DNA of 64,000 nucleotides from Streptomyces sp. NBC_00704 (GCF_036226605.1 NZ_CP109000.1:2290501-2354500), one strand, 5' to 3'. Shown: positions 40,344-49,540, numbered from the stretch's first letter. The notes: generated from the sequence alone by a model not told the origin. Numbers and translations are program-made.

Positions 40344-42053
40344 ATGACAAGGTCGTTCGAGGAGTGGCGGCGTGCGCGGGCGTGCCGCCGGGCCGCCTGG
40401 CGCTCGGCCTTCCGGCAGGCCCGGGAGCGGCAGCGGCAGTGGAAGGCGGACAAGGAGGACCTCAAGGACCGGTACCGGGCGGCCCACAAGGCGGGAGACG
40501 GGCGCGGCTGCCCGGCACGGCGGATCCCCGACGACGAAGCGGGCCCGCCCGCCAGCGGCTTCACGCTGATGCCGTGGCTGCTGATGGGGATGGGGGCCAT
40601 CGCCAACCTGTTCCACGGCGAGACCCCGAACCCGTGGATCGGCGTCCTCGGCCTGCTGACGTTCAACTCCCTCTACATCTACGTCACCTTCCGCTCCTTC
40701 GTGAAGGAGACCCGGCGCGCGGCCTCCACCCGGGTGGCGCTGGCCCTGATGGCCCTGGTGACCTGCGGTCTCGCGCTCGCCTACGGCGACAGCTGGCTGC
40801 TGTTCTTCCCGCTGCTGGGCCTCGCGACGGGCGCGGCCCTGCGCGGCCCCCACCTGCGCGGCATCGGGACCGGGCTGGCGGTGGTGGCGGGGGTGGTCTC
40901 GGCCCTCCACGACGGCTGGGACGGCCTGACGATCGCCTACGCCACCTGGATCTCGACGATGGTGACGGCCGCGATCCTCTCCCTCTCGGAGGCCGTGCGG
41001 GAGCTGCGCGCGGCCCGCGAGGAGCTGGCCCGCCGGGCGGTGGAGGAGGAGCGGCTGCGCTTCTCGCGCGATCTGCACGACCTGCTCGGCCACACCCTCT
41101 CGGTGATCGTGGTGAAGTCGGAGGCGGCCCGGCGTCTGGCCCCGCGTGACATGGACGCGGCCCTCGCCCAGGTGACGGACATCGAGGCGGTCGGCCGCCA
41201 GGCGCTGACCGAGATCCGGGAGGCGGTCACCGGCTACCGCGAGGGAAGCCTGGCCGGCGAGCTGGACCGGGCCCGCTCGGCGCTCACGGCGGCGGGGGTC
41301 GAGCCGTCGGTGACGCGGTCCGGGCCGCCGCCGGACCCGCAGAGTTCGGCGCTGCTGGGCTGGGTGGTGCGCGAGGCGGTCACCAACGTCGTCCGGCACA
41401 GCGGCGCGACCCGGTGCCTGATCACGCTCGCGGCCGCCCCGGAGCGGATCCGGCTGACGGTCACGGACGACGGCCGCGGCCGGCCGGACGCGACCGGCGA
41501 CGACGGCCGCGCCCCCGGCGGCGGCACCGGCCTGACCGGCCTGCGCGAGCGCCTCGCGGCGGCGGGCGGCTCCCTGACGGCGGGCCCGGACCCGCGCGGC
41601 GGCTTCACGGTCACGGCGGAACTGCCGGTCGAACCGGCGGAGCGGACCCCGGCCGGACCGCAGGCCGGGTCGCAGGACGAGACAGGGGCCGGGACGCGGC
41701 CCGAGACACGGGCCGGGTCGCGGGCCGGGTCACGGGCCGGGTCGCGGAGGGGGCTGACGGCGGGACGCCCGGTGAGCGGCAGTACGACGACGGACGGCGA
41801 CCCGGACGACACCGGCACCGGGACCGACACCGGCATCGGGACCGACAGCGGGGACGGCCACGGGAACGGCGGCGCGACCCCGGACCAGGACGGCAACGAC
41901 ACCGGCAACGGGAACGCCGACGGGAACGCGGGCCGGGCGGTGGACGGCAGGGCGGGCCGGGGCGGGATTCGGGGCGAGGCGGCGTCGTCCGCGGCGCCGG
42001 AATCCGTCGGGACGGTGCCGTCCGTCGCCGTCGGCCCTAACCTTGGGCCGTGA
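40344..42053 (+). CDS. NarL-type sensor histidine kinase (DesK/HisKA_3 family)
   Basis: A 569-residue membrane kinase with about five or six membrane helices between residues 75 and 220, the HisKA_3 phosphorylation site 'RFSRDLHDLLGHTLSVIV' (His at about 250), and a HATPase_c domain with EAVTNVVRHS (N box), DDGRGRP and GTGLTGLRERL. After the ATPase domain (about residue 435) it carries an unusual tail of about 130 residues made of Gly/Thr/Asp/Arg repeats. The gene overlaps its response regulator by four bases (GTGA). Signal unknown. Confidence 0.92.
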   Translation: MTRSFEEWRRARACRRAAWRSAFRQARERQRQWKADKEDLKDRYRAAHKAGDGRGCPARRIPDDEAGPPASGFTLMPWLLMGMGAIANLFHGETPNPWIGVLGLLTFNSLYIYVTFRSFVKETRRAASTRVALALMALVTCGLALAYGDSWLLFFPLLGLATGAALRGPHLRGIGTGLAVVAGVVSALHDGWDGLTIAYATWISTMVTAAILSLSEAVRELRAAREELARRAVEEERLRFSRDLHDLLGHTLSVIVVKSEAARRLAPRDMDAALAQVTDIEAVGRQALTEIREAVTGYREGSLAGELDRARSALTAAGVEPSVTRSGPPPDPQSSALLGWVVREAVTNVVRHSGATRCLITLAAAPERIRLTVTDDGRGRPDATGDDGRAPGGGTGLTGLRERLAAAGGSLTAGPDPRGGFTVTAELPVEPAERTPAGPQAGSQDETGAGTRPETRAGSRAGSRAGSRRGLTAGRPVSGSTTTDGDPDDTGTGTDTGIGTDSGDGHGNGGATPDQDGNDTGNGNADGNAGRAVDGRAGRGGIRGEAASSAAPESVGTVPSVAVGPNLGP

Positions 42054-42715
42054 ACGAGACGCCGGGCGGGCCCGTGAACGAGATGCCCCGCCCTCACCGC
42101 CCCGCCAAGTCGATCAGGGTGCTGCTCGCGGAGGACCAGGGGATGATGCGCGGCGCGCTGGCCCTGCTGCTGGGCCTCGAACCCGACATCGAGGTGGTCG
42201 CCCAGGTGGGCGCGGGCGACGTGATCGTCGACGCGGCCCTCCTGCACCGCCCCGACATCGCGCTCCTCGACATCGAACTGCCGGGCATGAGCGGTCTGGA
42301 CGCGGCCGCCGAGCTGCGGGAACAGGCCCCCGACTGCCGGGTGCTGATCCTGACGACGTTCGGCCGGCCCGGCTATCTGCGCCGGGCGATGGAGGCCGGG
42401 GCAGCGGGCTTCCTGGTCAAGGACGGTCCCGTGGAGGAGCTGGCGGCGGCGATCCGCCGGGTGCTGACCGGCGAGACGGTCGTCGACCCGGCGCTGGCCG
42501 CCGCCGCGCTGAGCGCCGGTCCCGATCCGCTGACCGCCCGTGAGCGCGACGTCCTGAAGGCGTCCGTCGACGGCGCGACGGTCGCCGACATCGCCGCACG
42601 GCTGCACCTGTCGGAGTCCACGGTCCGCAACTACCTGTCCTCCGCCATCGGCAAGACGGGCACGCGCAACCGCATGGAGGCGATGCGCGAGGCCCGGCAG
42701 CAGGGCTGGCTGTAG
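42050..42715 (+). CDS. LuxR/NarL-type response regulator
   Basis: A 221-residue DNA-binding regulator. Receiver domain residues 22-140 with the acidic pocket (AEDQ), phosphoacceptor Asp in 'IALLDIELPGMSG', Thr (LTTFG) and Lys (LVKDGP). The LuxR-type HTH at the C-terminus (LTARERDVLKASVDGATVADIAARL ... STVRNYLSSAIGKTG) is complete. Partner of the kinase it overlaps; the family (DesR-like) often controls membrane or envelope genes. Confidence 0.94.
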   Translation: MNETPGGPVNEMPRPHRPAKSIRVLLAEDQGMMRGALALLLGLEPDIEVVAQVGAGDVIVDAALLHRPDIALLDIELPGMSGLDAAAELREQAPDCRVLILTTFGRPGYLRRAMEAGAAGFLVKDGPVEELAAAIRRVLTGETVVDPALAAAALSAGPDPLTARERDVLKASVDGATVADIAARLHLSESTVRNYLSSAIGKTGTRNRMEAMREARQQGWL

Positions 42716-42838
42716 GCCCCGGCCGCAGACCCGGCCCCGAGACGGGCAGCGGGCAGCGGACGGCCGGCGGCACCCGTCGGGCAGGCGCCGGCACCCGGCG
42801 GGTACCCGGCGGACAGGCCCGAGGGCGTCCTGCGCCCC

Positions 42839-43540
42839 CTACAGTCCGGCGGCCTCGACGGCCTCGGCGACCGCGCCGCCCGTGCCGCCCGCGCGGCGCA
42901 GCACGCGCAGCGAGCCGGTGGCCGAGACCTCGGTGAAGGCCCCGGACTCCAGGGCGCGCAGGTAGACGCGGTAGGGGGCCTGGCCGGTGAACTCGTCGAC
43001 CGGGTCCGGGAACACGTCGTGGATGACGAGGAGTCCGCCCTCGGCGACGTGCGGCGCCCAGCCCTCGTAGTCGGCGCTCGCGTGCTCGTCGGTGTGGCCG
43101 CCGTCCACGAAGACGAGCCCGAGGGGCGAGTTCCAGAACGCGGCGATCTGCGGCGACCGTCCGACGAGCGCGACCACGTGCTCCTCCAGGCCCGCCCGGT
43201 GCAGGGTCCGGCGGAAGGCGGGCAGTGTGTCCATCAGGCCGATCTCCGGGTCGACCGTCTCCGGGTCGTGGTACTCCCAGCCGGGCTGCTGCTCCTCGCT
43301 GCCTCGGTGGTGGTCGAGCGTCAGGGCGCTCACCCCGGCCCGGCGGGCGGCGTCCGCGAGCAGGATCGTGGACCGTCCGCAGTAGGTGCCGACCTCCAGC
43401 AGCGGCAGCCCGAGCGCGCCCGCCTCGACGGCGGCCGCGTACAGCGCGAGTCCCTCGTCCACGGGCATGAACCCCTTGGCCGCCTCGAACGCGGCCAGGA
43501 TCTCGCGCTCGGGCGCAACGGTCGCGGGGGTCGCGGTCAT
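42839..43540 (-). CDS. Class I SAM-dependent methyltransferase-like protein
   Basis: A 233-residue protein of the Methyltransf_24 type (cephalosporin hydroxylase/CmcI-like fold): 'PLLEVGTYCGRSTILLADAAR' is the SAM-binding loop, 'VSALTLDHHRGSEEQQ' the acidic/His region, 'LVFVDGGHTDEH' the DGxH metal or catalytic site. The family often acts as O-methyltransferase on small molecules. AAGGA five bases before the ATG at 43540. Substrate unknown; the gene is probably monocistronic. Confidence 0.85.
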   Translation of the reverse strand: MTATPATVAPEREILAAFEAAKGFMPVDEGLALYAAAVEAGALGLPLLEVGTYCGRSTILLADAARRAGVSALTLDHHRGSEEQQPGWEYHDPETVDPEIGLMDTLPAFRRTLHRAGLEEHVVALVGRSPQIAAFWNSPLGLVFVDGGHTDEHASADYEGWAPHVAEGGLLVIHDVFPDPVDEFTGQAPYRVYLRALESGAFTEVSATGSLRVLRRAGGTGGAVAEAVEAAGL

Positions 43541-43582
43541 GGGGGTCCTTCCGGTGGTACGGGGGTGTGGGCGCCCATGCTG

Positions 43583-43618
43583 CCGCACCCCCCGGCGCCG
43601 TCGCGACAGGGGGTGCGG
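43583..43618 (-). terminator. Hairpin after the MFS-CarboxypepD_reg gene
   Basis: Inverted repeat CCGCACCCCC (43583-43592) and GGGGGTGCGG (43609-43618), a 10-bp stem with a 16-base loop, 60-95 bases beyond the MFS stop on the minus strand and upstream of the methyltransferase start. Confidence 0.6.
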
Positions 43619-43677
43619 AAAGGAGGGGGCCAGGACTGCCGGGGACGGCGCTCACCGTGCCCGGCGCGCCGGTGCGG

Positions 43678-45420
43678 TCAGGCGTTGACCGTCTCGCCCG
43701 GCAGGGCCAGGTCCAGGTCGACGGGCCGCTCGTCGCCCGCGTGGGTCGCGGAGCTGGCGAGCGGGCCGTGGCCCGCGGCCTTCGCGGCGAGGACGTAGGC
43801 GCCCTGGGCCGGGACCGCGAGGGCGTAGCTGCCGTCATCCTGCGAGAGGGTGGCGCCCGCCTGGCGGCCGCGGCGGTCGATGAGGGTGACCTTGGCGCGG
43901 GCGACCGGGGCGCCGCCGGCGTCCAGGACCCGGCCGCGGAAGCCCCGCAGGGCCTGCTCGGCGCGCTCCAGGTTGGCGTCCTCCTCGCTGCTGGCGCGCA
44001 GCTGCGGCACGGCCGACGGACGCTGCTGCCGGGGCAGGAACAGGGCGAGGACGAGGCCCACCGCGACGGCGGCCGTGGCGATCAGGAAGGACACGCGGAA
44101 GCCGTGCATGGTCGGGACGGCGACGCCGCCGACGTCGTTCGCGGTGTTGGCCAGCACCATGCCGATGACGGCGCTGGACACCGACGTGCCGATGGAGCGC
44201 ATCAGGGTGTTGAGGCCGTTGGCGGCGCCGGTCTCGGAGGCCGGGACCGCGCCGACGATCAGCGCGGGCAGCGAGGAGTAGGCGAGGCCGATGCCCGCGC
44301 CGAGGACGACCGCGATGACGAGGCTCTGCCAGGCGGCGCTCATCAGCCCGAGGCCCGCGCCGTAGCCGATCGCGATGATCAGCATGCCCAGGATCAGGGT
44401 GAACTTGGGGCCGTACTTGGCGGACAGCCGGGCGTAGACGGGCGCGGTGACCATCATCGTCAGGCCGAGCGGCGCGACCAGCAGTCCGGCGACGACCATC
44501 GACTGGCCGAGGCCGTAGCCGGTGGCCTTCGGGAGCTGGAGCAGCTGCGGCAGGACCAGGGAGACGACGTAGAACGAGACGCCGACCATGATCGAGGCCA
44601 GGTTGGTGAACAGGACGGCCGGACGGGCCGTGGTGCGCAGGTCGACCAGCGGCGCCTTCACGCGCAGCTCCATCACGCCCCACAGGACGAGGACGACGGC
44701 GGCGGCGGCGAACAGGCCGAGGGTGGTGCCGGAGGTCCAGCCCCAGTCGCTGCCCTTGGTGATGGGCAGCAGGAAGAGGACGAGACCGATGGTGAGGCCG
44801 ATCGCGCCCGCGACGTCGAAGGTGCCCTCGGCGCGCGCCGGCGACTCGGGGACGACGAGGAGGGTGAGGACGATGGCGAGCACGCCGAGGCCGGCGGCGC
44901 CGTAGAACAGGGCGTGCCAGTCGGCGTGCTGGGCGATCAGGGCCGCGAGCGGCAGCGCGAGGCCGCCGCCGACGCCGATCGAGGAGCTCATCAGGGCCAT
45001 CGCCGAGCCGAGCTTCTCGCGGGGCAGCATGTCCCGCATCAGGCCGATGCCGAGCGGGATCGCGCCCATGGCGAAGCCCTGGAGGGTGCGCCCGGCGATC
45101 ATGGTGAGCAGGTCGCTGGTGAGCGCGCTGACCAGCGCGCCGACGACCATCACGGCGAGGCTGGCTATCAGCATGCGCCGCTTGCCGAACAGGTCGCCGA
45201 GGCGGCCCATGATCGGGGTGGCCACGGCCCCCGACAGCAGGGTCGAGGTCAGGACCCAGGTGGCGTTGCTGGGCGCGGTGCCCAGGAGCTGCGGCAGGTC
45301 CTTGATGACGGGGACCAGCAGGGTCTGCATCACCGCGACCACGATGCCCGCGAAGGCGAGGACCGGTACCACGGCTCCGCTCGCCTCGCGGGTCGGCCGA
45401 TCGGTGGTCGTGTGCGTCAT
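43678..45420 (-). CDS. DHA2-type MFS transporter with C-terminal carboxypeptidase-regulatory-like domain
   Basis: A 580-residue protein. Residues 1-470 hold 14 hydrophobic segments in the DHA2 arrangement, with the loop 'GRLGDLFGKRRML' and motif C region 'SSSIGVGGGLALPL'. Residues about 490-580 form a soluble beta-sandwich of the CarboxypepD_reg/transthyretin-like type (FRGRVLDAGGAPVARAKVTLIDRRGRQAGATLSQDDGSYALAVPAQGAYVL), placed on the cytoplasmic side if topology is standard. This combination is known in some actinobacterial exporters. A TetR gene on the same strand upstream in transcription order (45541-46362) may regulate other genes. Confidence 0.9.
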   Translation of the reverse strand: MTHTTTDRPTREASGAVVPVLAFAGIVVAVMQTLLVPVIKDLPQLLGTAPSNATWVLTSTLLSGAVATPIMGRLGDLFGKRRMLIASLAVMVVGALVSALTSDLLTMIAGRTLQGFAMGAIPLGIGLMRDMLPREKLGSAMALMSSSIGVGGGLALPLAALIAQHADWHALFYGAAGLGVLAIVLTLLVVPESPARAEGTFDVAGAIGLTIGLVLFLLPITKGSDWGWTSGTTLGLFAAAAVVLVLWGVMELRVKAPLVDLRTTARPAVLFTNLASIMVGVSFYVVSLVLPQLLQLPKATGYGLGQSMVVAGLLVAPLGLTMMVTAPVYARLSAKYGPKFTLILGMLIIAIGYGAGLGLMSAAWQSLVIAVVLGAGIGLAYSSLPALIVGAVPASETGAANGLNTLMRSIGTSVSSAVIGMVLANTANDVGGVAVPTMHGFRVSFLIATAAVAVGLVLALFLPRQQRPSAVPQLRASSEEDANLERAEQALRGFRGRVLDAGGAPVARAKVTLIDRRGRQAGATLSQDDGSYALAVPAQGAYVLAAKAAGHGPLASSATHAGDERPVDLDLALPGETVNA

Positions 45421-45540
45421 GAGGAGGTGCCTCCGGGCGGTGGTTCGGCGATTACATGGGAGCTGAACCTGTATGCACGGGCAACTATTCCGATGCTTCG
45501 GCGTACTAACGATTTCTTTATCGTCTCTTGACGCAACCGC

Positions 45541-46362
45541 TCAGCGGGCCGGCGTCCCCAGGATGCCGTTCAGCAGCACGTCCAGACCCCAGGAGTCCCG
45601 GTCGCCGGACGAGAACAGGGCGGGCCGCAACGCGGTGATCGTCGGGTAGCGGTCGGCGGGCAGGGCCGCGTACCGGCGTTCGGCGTCCGCCACGACGCCG
45701 CTCTCGTCGCCGCCCCGCGAGGCGCGGGCGCTGTGTTCGGCGGCGGCCGCGGCCATGTGGAGGTAGAGCAGATCGACGGCCCAGGCGGCGGTGACGTCGT
45801 CCAGGCCCCCCTGCTTGAGGAGGGCGAGCACGCGGTCGAGGACGAGCAGGGCGTTGTCGCCGGTGGGGATCGCGCCGAGCGCGACGGCGGCCAGCCCCTC
45901 GTGCCGGCCCATCGCCTCGACGCCCGCCGCGACCAGGGCCCGCAACTGCTCGCGCCAGGTGCCCGGCGCGGTGAGCGGGACCAGCGCGAGCGCCTCGTCC
46001 AGCATCGCCGCCATCAGGTCCTCGCGGTGGGCGACATAGACGTAGAGGGAGGCGGGCCCGGTGTCCAGCTCCCTGGCGACCCGGCGCATGGTGAGCGCGT
46101 CCAGGCCCTCGCGGTCGAGGATGGCCAGCCCCGTGCGCACGATCAGCTCCCGGCTGAGAGGCGCCTTCGCCGGCCGCGCACGCCGGCTGACCGGCCCGGC
46201 GGCCGCCGCGGCGGCGGCGGCGGACGACCGCGAGCCGACGGCCCCCGAGGCCGCGGGCGGCTCGGAGTCCACCGGCGGCACAGCGGCCCGGGGCGGCTCG
46301 GAGTCGTCGGGCGGCTCGGGCTGCTCGGGCGGCTCGGGAAGTTCGGAGGTCACGCGGGTCAC
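45541..46362 (-). CDS. TetR family regulator with Pro/Glu/Ser-rich N-terminal tail
   Basis: About 273 residues from the GTG at 46362 (a second in-frame GTG lies three codons later, at 46353). The first 60 residues are a repetitive Pro/Glu/Ser/Ala tail (LPEPPEQPEPPDDSEPP and a run of Ala); the helix-turn-helix domain follows (LDALTMRRVARELDTGPASLYVYVAHREDLM), then a TetR_C_1-type ligand domain. It diverges from an NAD(P)-binding protein gene, with three copies of a CGAAC-N3-GTTCG operator between them. It probably represses that gene and itself in response to a small molecule. Confidence 0.88.
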   Translation of the reverse strand: MTRVTSELPEPPEQPEPPDDSEPPRAAVPPVDSEPPAASGAVGSRSSAAAAAAAAGPVSRRARPAKAPLSRELIVRTGLAILDREGLDALTMRRVARELDTGPASLYVYVAHREDLMAAMLDEALALVPLTAPGTWREQLRALVAAGVEAMGRHEGLAAVALGAIPTGDNALLVLDRVLALLKQGGLDDVTAAWAVDLLYLHMAAAAAEHSARASRGGDESGVVADAERRYAALPADRYPTITALRPALFSSGDRDSWGLDVLLNGILGTPAR

Positions 46363-46398
46363 GGAGGAGAGGGTATCCGCGCACGGACCGCAAACCTT

Positions 46399-46473
46399 TT
46401 GACACGAACACCGTTCGTTTCCTAGCGTGCCGCATGAACGCCAACGAACACCGTTCGCCACGAACAGCGTTCG
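46399..46473 (+). promoter_or_regulatory. Promoter with three copies of a TetR-type operator
   Basis: TTGACA (46399-46404), 18-base spacer, TAGCGT (46423-46428) form a clear vegetative promoter for the gene at 46513. CGAACACCGTTCG lies inside the spacer (46405-46417); two further copies follow downstream at 46445-46457 and 46461-46473 (the last CGAACAGCGTTCG). Operators 2 and 3 are 16 bases apart. Binding by the divergent TetR is inferred. Confidence 0.85.
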
Positions 46474-46512
46474 CCGACGCGTTCACCCACCCGACTCCCC
46501 AGGGGGAACCAC

Positions 46513-47361
46513 ATGATCCTGATCACCGGCGGCCGCGGCGCGATCGCCACCGAGCTGCTCGCGCTGCTGCACGCGGACGGTCTGCCCCTGCGGGTCGGCT
46601 CCGCCCGGCCCGCCGACCTCGCCCCGCCGCCCGGCGTCGAGACGGTCGCGCTCGACCTCACCGACCCCGCGACCTTCCCGGCCGCGCTGGCCGGCGTCAC
46701 CTCCGTCTTCCTCTACGCGAGCGCCGAGCGCGTCGACGACTTCGCCGAGCACGCCCGGCGGGCCGGGGTCGCCCATGTCGTGGTGCTGTCCAGCTCCAGC
46801 GTCCTGGGGCTGCTCGGCTCCGAGCCGAAGGACGACGCGCTGGCCGCCTCCCACCTGGCCGTGGAGCGCGCCCTGCTCGACTCCCCGATCGAGACCACCC
46901 TCCTGCGGCCGGGCGCCTTCGCCTCCAACGCCACCGCCTGGGCCTGGCCCATCCGGTCCGGAAGCCCCATCACCCTGCCGTTCCCGGGCGCCCACACCGA
47001 CCCCGTCCACGAGAAGGACGTCGCCGAGGCCGCCCGTGCCGCGCTCACCGACCCCCGGTTCCGCGGCGGCCGGTTCACCCTCACCGGACCCGAGTCGCTG
47101 ACGTTCGCCGAGCAGATCGACCGCCTCTCCGCCGTCACCGGCCTGGCGATCGCGTACGAGCACGTCACCCCGGAGCAGTGGAAGAAGGAGACGGCCGAGC
47201 ACGTCCCGGCCGCCTACGCCGACGCCCTCCTCGCCTGGTGGCGGTCCACGGACGGCAGGCCCGTCGCCCTCACCCGCGATGTCGAGGAACTGACCGGCCA
47301 CCCCGCCCGCCCCTTCACCGTCTGGGCCGCCGACCACATCGCCGACTTCACCGCGCCCTGA
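46513..47361 (+). CDS. NmrA-like NAD(P)-binding protein
   Basis: A 282-residue atypical SDR with N-terminal 'MILITGGRGAIATELLALL' (GGxGxxG-like loop), strand-turn 'GSARPADLAPPPGVETVALDLTDP', and the middle 'VVVLSSSSVLGLLGS'. The family includes quinone reductase-like and regulatory NmrA proteins. It lacks the YxxxK of active classical SDRs, so it may sense redox state or reduce quinones. AGGGGG lies before the ATG. Controlled from the triple-operator promoter described separately. Confidence 0.85.
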   Translation: MILITGGRGAIATELLALLHADGLPLRVGSARPADLAPPPGVETVALDLTDPATFPAALAGVTSVFLYASAERVDDFAEHARRAGVAHVVVLSSSSVLGLLGSEPKDDALAASHLAVERALLDSPIETTLLRPGAFASNATAWAWPIRSGSPITLPFPGAHTDPVHEKDVAEAARAALTDPRFRGGRFTLTGPESLTFAEQIDRLSAVTGLAIAYEHVTPEQWKKETAEHVPAAYADALLAWWRSTDGRPVALTRDVEELTGHPARPFTVWAADHIADFTAP

Positions 47362-47503
47362 GCGACCGGCCGGCCTTACGGACCCGGGGAAAGGCACGCC
47401 GCGAAGGAGCCGGTCGGCCCGGTCCCCACCGGGCGCCGCGTACGCGTCGGCGGAGGTGACGCGTCCGAGGTGCCCGTGAGAGGCGCCGGTTAGGGTGACA
47501 GGC

Positions 47504-48475
47504 GTGTCGTACTCAGGCCCGCCCTCCGACCCCTACGGTCCCTCCGACCCCTACCGGCCCCGGCGGTCGCGGCTGCGCCGTCCGCTGACCGTGGCGCTCG
47601 CCGCGCTCGTGCCCGGCGCGCTGCTGGGCTGGCTGGCGTACGAGGCGCTGGGCGGGACCGGGAGCGGCGGGGACGGCGGGCCGGGCGGGGCGCGGGCGGG
47701 AGCGGGCGTCTCCAGCGCCCCGGCGAGCGGTCCGGGGACCGCCGCGGCCGGCGACGACCGGCCGGGCACCCTCTCCGCGCCGCCGAGCAGCGCCGCCGCC
47801 CCTCTCACCGGCAAGGTCGTCGTCATCGATCCGGGGCACAACCCCGCCAACGCACGGCACACCGGCGAGATCGGCCGGCAGGTGGACATCGGCACCAACC
47901 GCAAGGAGTGCGACACCACCGGGACGGCCACGAACGCCGGTTACAGCGAGGCCGAGTTCACGCTGGACGTCGCCCACCGGCTGCGCACGCTGCTCCAGCG
48001 GCAGGGCGCGACGGTGAAGCTGACGCAGGACGGGGACCGGCCGTTCGGGCCGTGCGTCGACGAGCGCGCCCGCATCGGGAACACGGCGCACGCCGACGCG
48101 GTCGTCTCGATCCACGCCGACGGCTCGGCGGCCGGCAACCGCGGCTTCCATGTGATCCTGCCGGCCGCGGTGCACGCGGGCGCCGCGGACACCCGGGCCG
48201 TCGCCGGCCCGTCGAAGGACCTCGGGAAGCTGATCGCGAGCGACTTCGCCCGTTCGACGGGCACTTCGGCGTCCAACTACATCGGAGACGGAACCGGTCT
48301 CGTCACGCGCAGGGACCTCGGCGGTCTCAATCTGTCAACGGTTCCCAAGGTGTTCATCGAGTGCGGCAACATGCGCGATAGCAAGGACGCTGCGCTGCTG
48401 ACCAGTGGCGTGTGGCGGCAGAAGGCGGCGCAAGGGATGTCTGAGGGAATCGTGAGTTTCCTGCACGGGTCGTGA
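47504..48475 (+). CDS. N-acetylmuramoyl-L-alanine amidase (AmiA/Rv3717-like)
   Basis: A 323-residue cell-wall amidase. An N-terminal Tyr/Pro-rich tail and one membrane segment (PLTVALAALVPGALLGWLAY) lead through an Ala/Gly/Ser linker to the Amidase_3 domain: VVIDPGHNP (zinc His), AEFTLDVAHRLR (Glu), 'SIHADGSA' (second zinc His) and a late 'PKVFIECGNMRDS' (catalytic Glu). It cleaves the bond between MurNAc and the stem peptide outside the cell. GTG 47504 is preceded by a TAGGGT box 7 bases away, which would give a leaderless transcript; GTG 47495 is the alternative start. Confidence 0.92.
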   Translation: MSYSGPPSDPYGPSDPYRPRRSRLRRPLTVALAALVPGALLGWLAYEALGGTGSGGDGGPGGARAGAGVSSAPASGPGTAAAGDDRPGTLSAPPSSAAAPLTGKVVVIDPGHNPANARHTGEIGRQVDIGTNRKECDTTGTATNAGYSEAEFTLDVAHRLRTLLQRQGATVKLTQDGDRPFGPCVDERARIGNTAHADAVVSIHADGSAAGNRGFHVILPAAVHAGAADTRAVAGPSKDLGKLIASDFARSTGTSASNYIGDGTGLVTRRDLGGLNLSTVPKVFIECGNMRDSKDAALLTSGVWRQKAAQGMSEGIVSFLHGS

Positions 48476-48648
48476 CCTGGGCGCGGATCCCGGCGGACAG
48501 CGCGATCGTGCGGACGATAATGTCGTCCCTACGATGAGGGGCCACCCCCGCGCTCACACCGGGGCCGACGGCGATCTGGTGACAGCGACGCCTCTACCGA
48601 TATGTGCATGCGTGTGCCGATGACGAGACGACTGACGAAGGACCTGAA

Positions 48649-49476
48649 GTGAATATCCGCTCCCTCACTCGAGGCGACGGCGTGGTGATCGGAGCAGCGG
48701 TACTGCTGTTCGTCGCGTCGTTCCTCGACAACTACTCGATCGACGGGATCCCTGACAGCTACGACCTGCCGAACCTCTGGAACAGCGGGCCCGTGCTGTT
48801 CGGCGTCGTGCTCGCGGGGATCATCGGCGCCGCTCTCGTGGTCGTCAGCAGGGGGCTGCCGCAGCCGCCCAAGGTCTTCGGACTCGAGCTGCGTCAGTTC
48901 GGCGTGGCGTTCACGGTCTTCGCGGCGTGGAGCGCCCTCGGCAACATCTTCGACCCGTCCGGCGGTTACGACAACGTCGGCGACAGCTCGAACGCCCCCG
49001 ACGCCGGCGCGGGTCTGATCCTCGCCCTCATCGCCACGCTGGTCCTGGCCGGCGCCGCCGTCGCCACGCCGCTGGTGCCCGCCCTCCAGGCCGGTCTCGT
49101 CCCGGCGCCGAAGCCGCAGGCTCCGCAGCCCTACGGTGCGCAGCCGCCCGCCGGTTACGGCTACCCGGGCGCGCCGCAGCCGTCGGCGTTCGGCGGTCAG
49201 CCGCAGCCGGGCCAGCCCGGTCAGCCGGCCGGGCAGTCGTTCGGCGGGCAGCCGGGTCCGGCGCAGCCGGCGTCCGGCGACTTCTCGCCGTTCTGGTTCG
49301 CCGTGCCGGTGCCGCGTCCGCTGTACGCGGAGGACGGCGCGCCGACGCCGATCGCCGAACTGGCTCCGGGCACCTGGTACCTGGCCGTCGAGCAGGGCGC
49401 CCAGGGTCTCGTCGCACAGACCCAGGACGGCCGGCGCGGTGTGCTGCGGGACGCCTCCGGCATCCAGCGCGGCTGA
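48649..49476 (+). CDS. DUF5336-like membrane protein with Pro/Gln-rich tail
   Basis: A 275-residue protein with four predicted membrane helices (about 13-30, 50-70, 82-100, 120-145), a periplasmic-type loop 'DNYSIDGIPDSYDLPNLWNSG', then a Pro/Gln/Gly tail (PQPYGAQPPAGYGYPGAP...) and a soluble C-terminal 60 residues ending 'DGRRGVLRDASGIQRG'. The tail type is common in actinobacterial cell-wall-associated membrane proteins. GTG start with AAGGA upstream. A GC-rich terminator follows. Confidence 0.78.
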   Translation: MNIRSLTRGDGVVIGAAVLLFVASFLDNYSIDGIPDSYDLPNLWNSGPVLFGVVLAGIIGAALVVVSRGLPQPPKVFGLELRQFGVAFTVFAAWSALGNIFDPSGGYDNVGDSSNAPDAGAGLILALIATLVLAGAAVATPLVPALQAGLVPAPKPQAPQPYGAQPPAGYGYPGAPQPSAFGGQPQPGQPGQPAGQSFGGQPGPAQPASGDFSPFWFAVPVPRPLYAEDGAPTPIAELAPGTWYLAVEQGAQGLVAQTQDGRRGVLRDASGIQRG

Positions 49477-49512
49477 CCGTCCGCCCCGCGGGGCGTCGCA
49501 CGACGGCAAGCA

Positions 49513-49540
49513 GGCCCCTCGCCCTTCCGGGCGGGGGGCC
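49513..49540 (+). terminator. Intrinsic terminator
   Basis: Stem GGCCCCTCGCCC / GGGCGGGGGGCC (49513-49524 and 49529-49540) with loop TTCC and one G-T pair, 36 bases after the preceding stop codon. Confidence 0.8.

Noticed and set aside
40344..42715. Two-component system regulated by KstR from the site at 40049
   Set aside because: The site sits about 280 bases before the kinase start, while the promoter matched to it points the other way.
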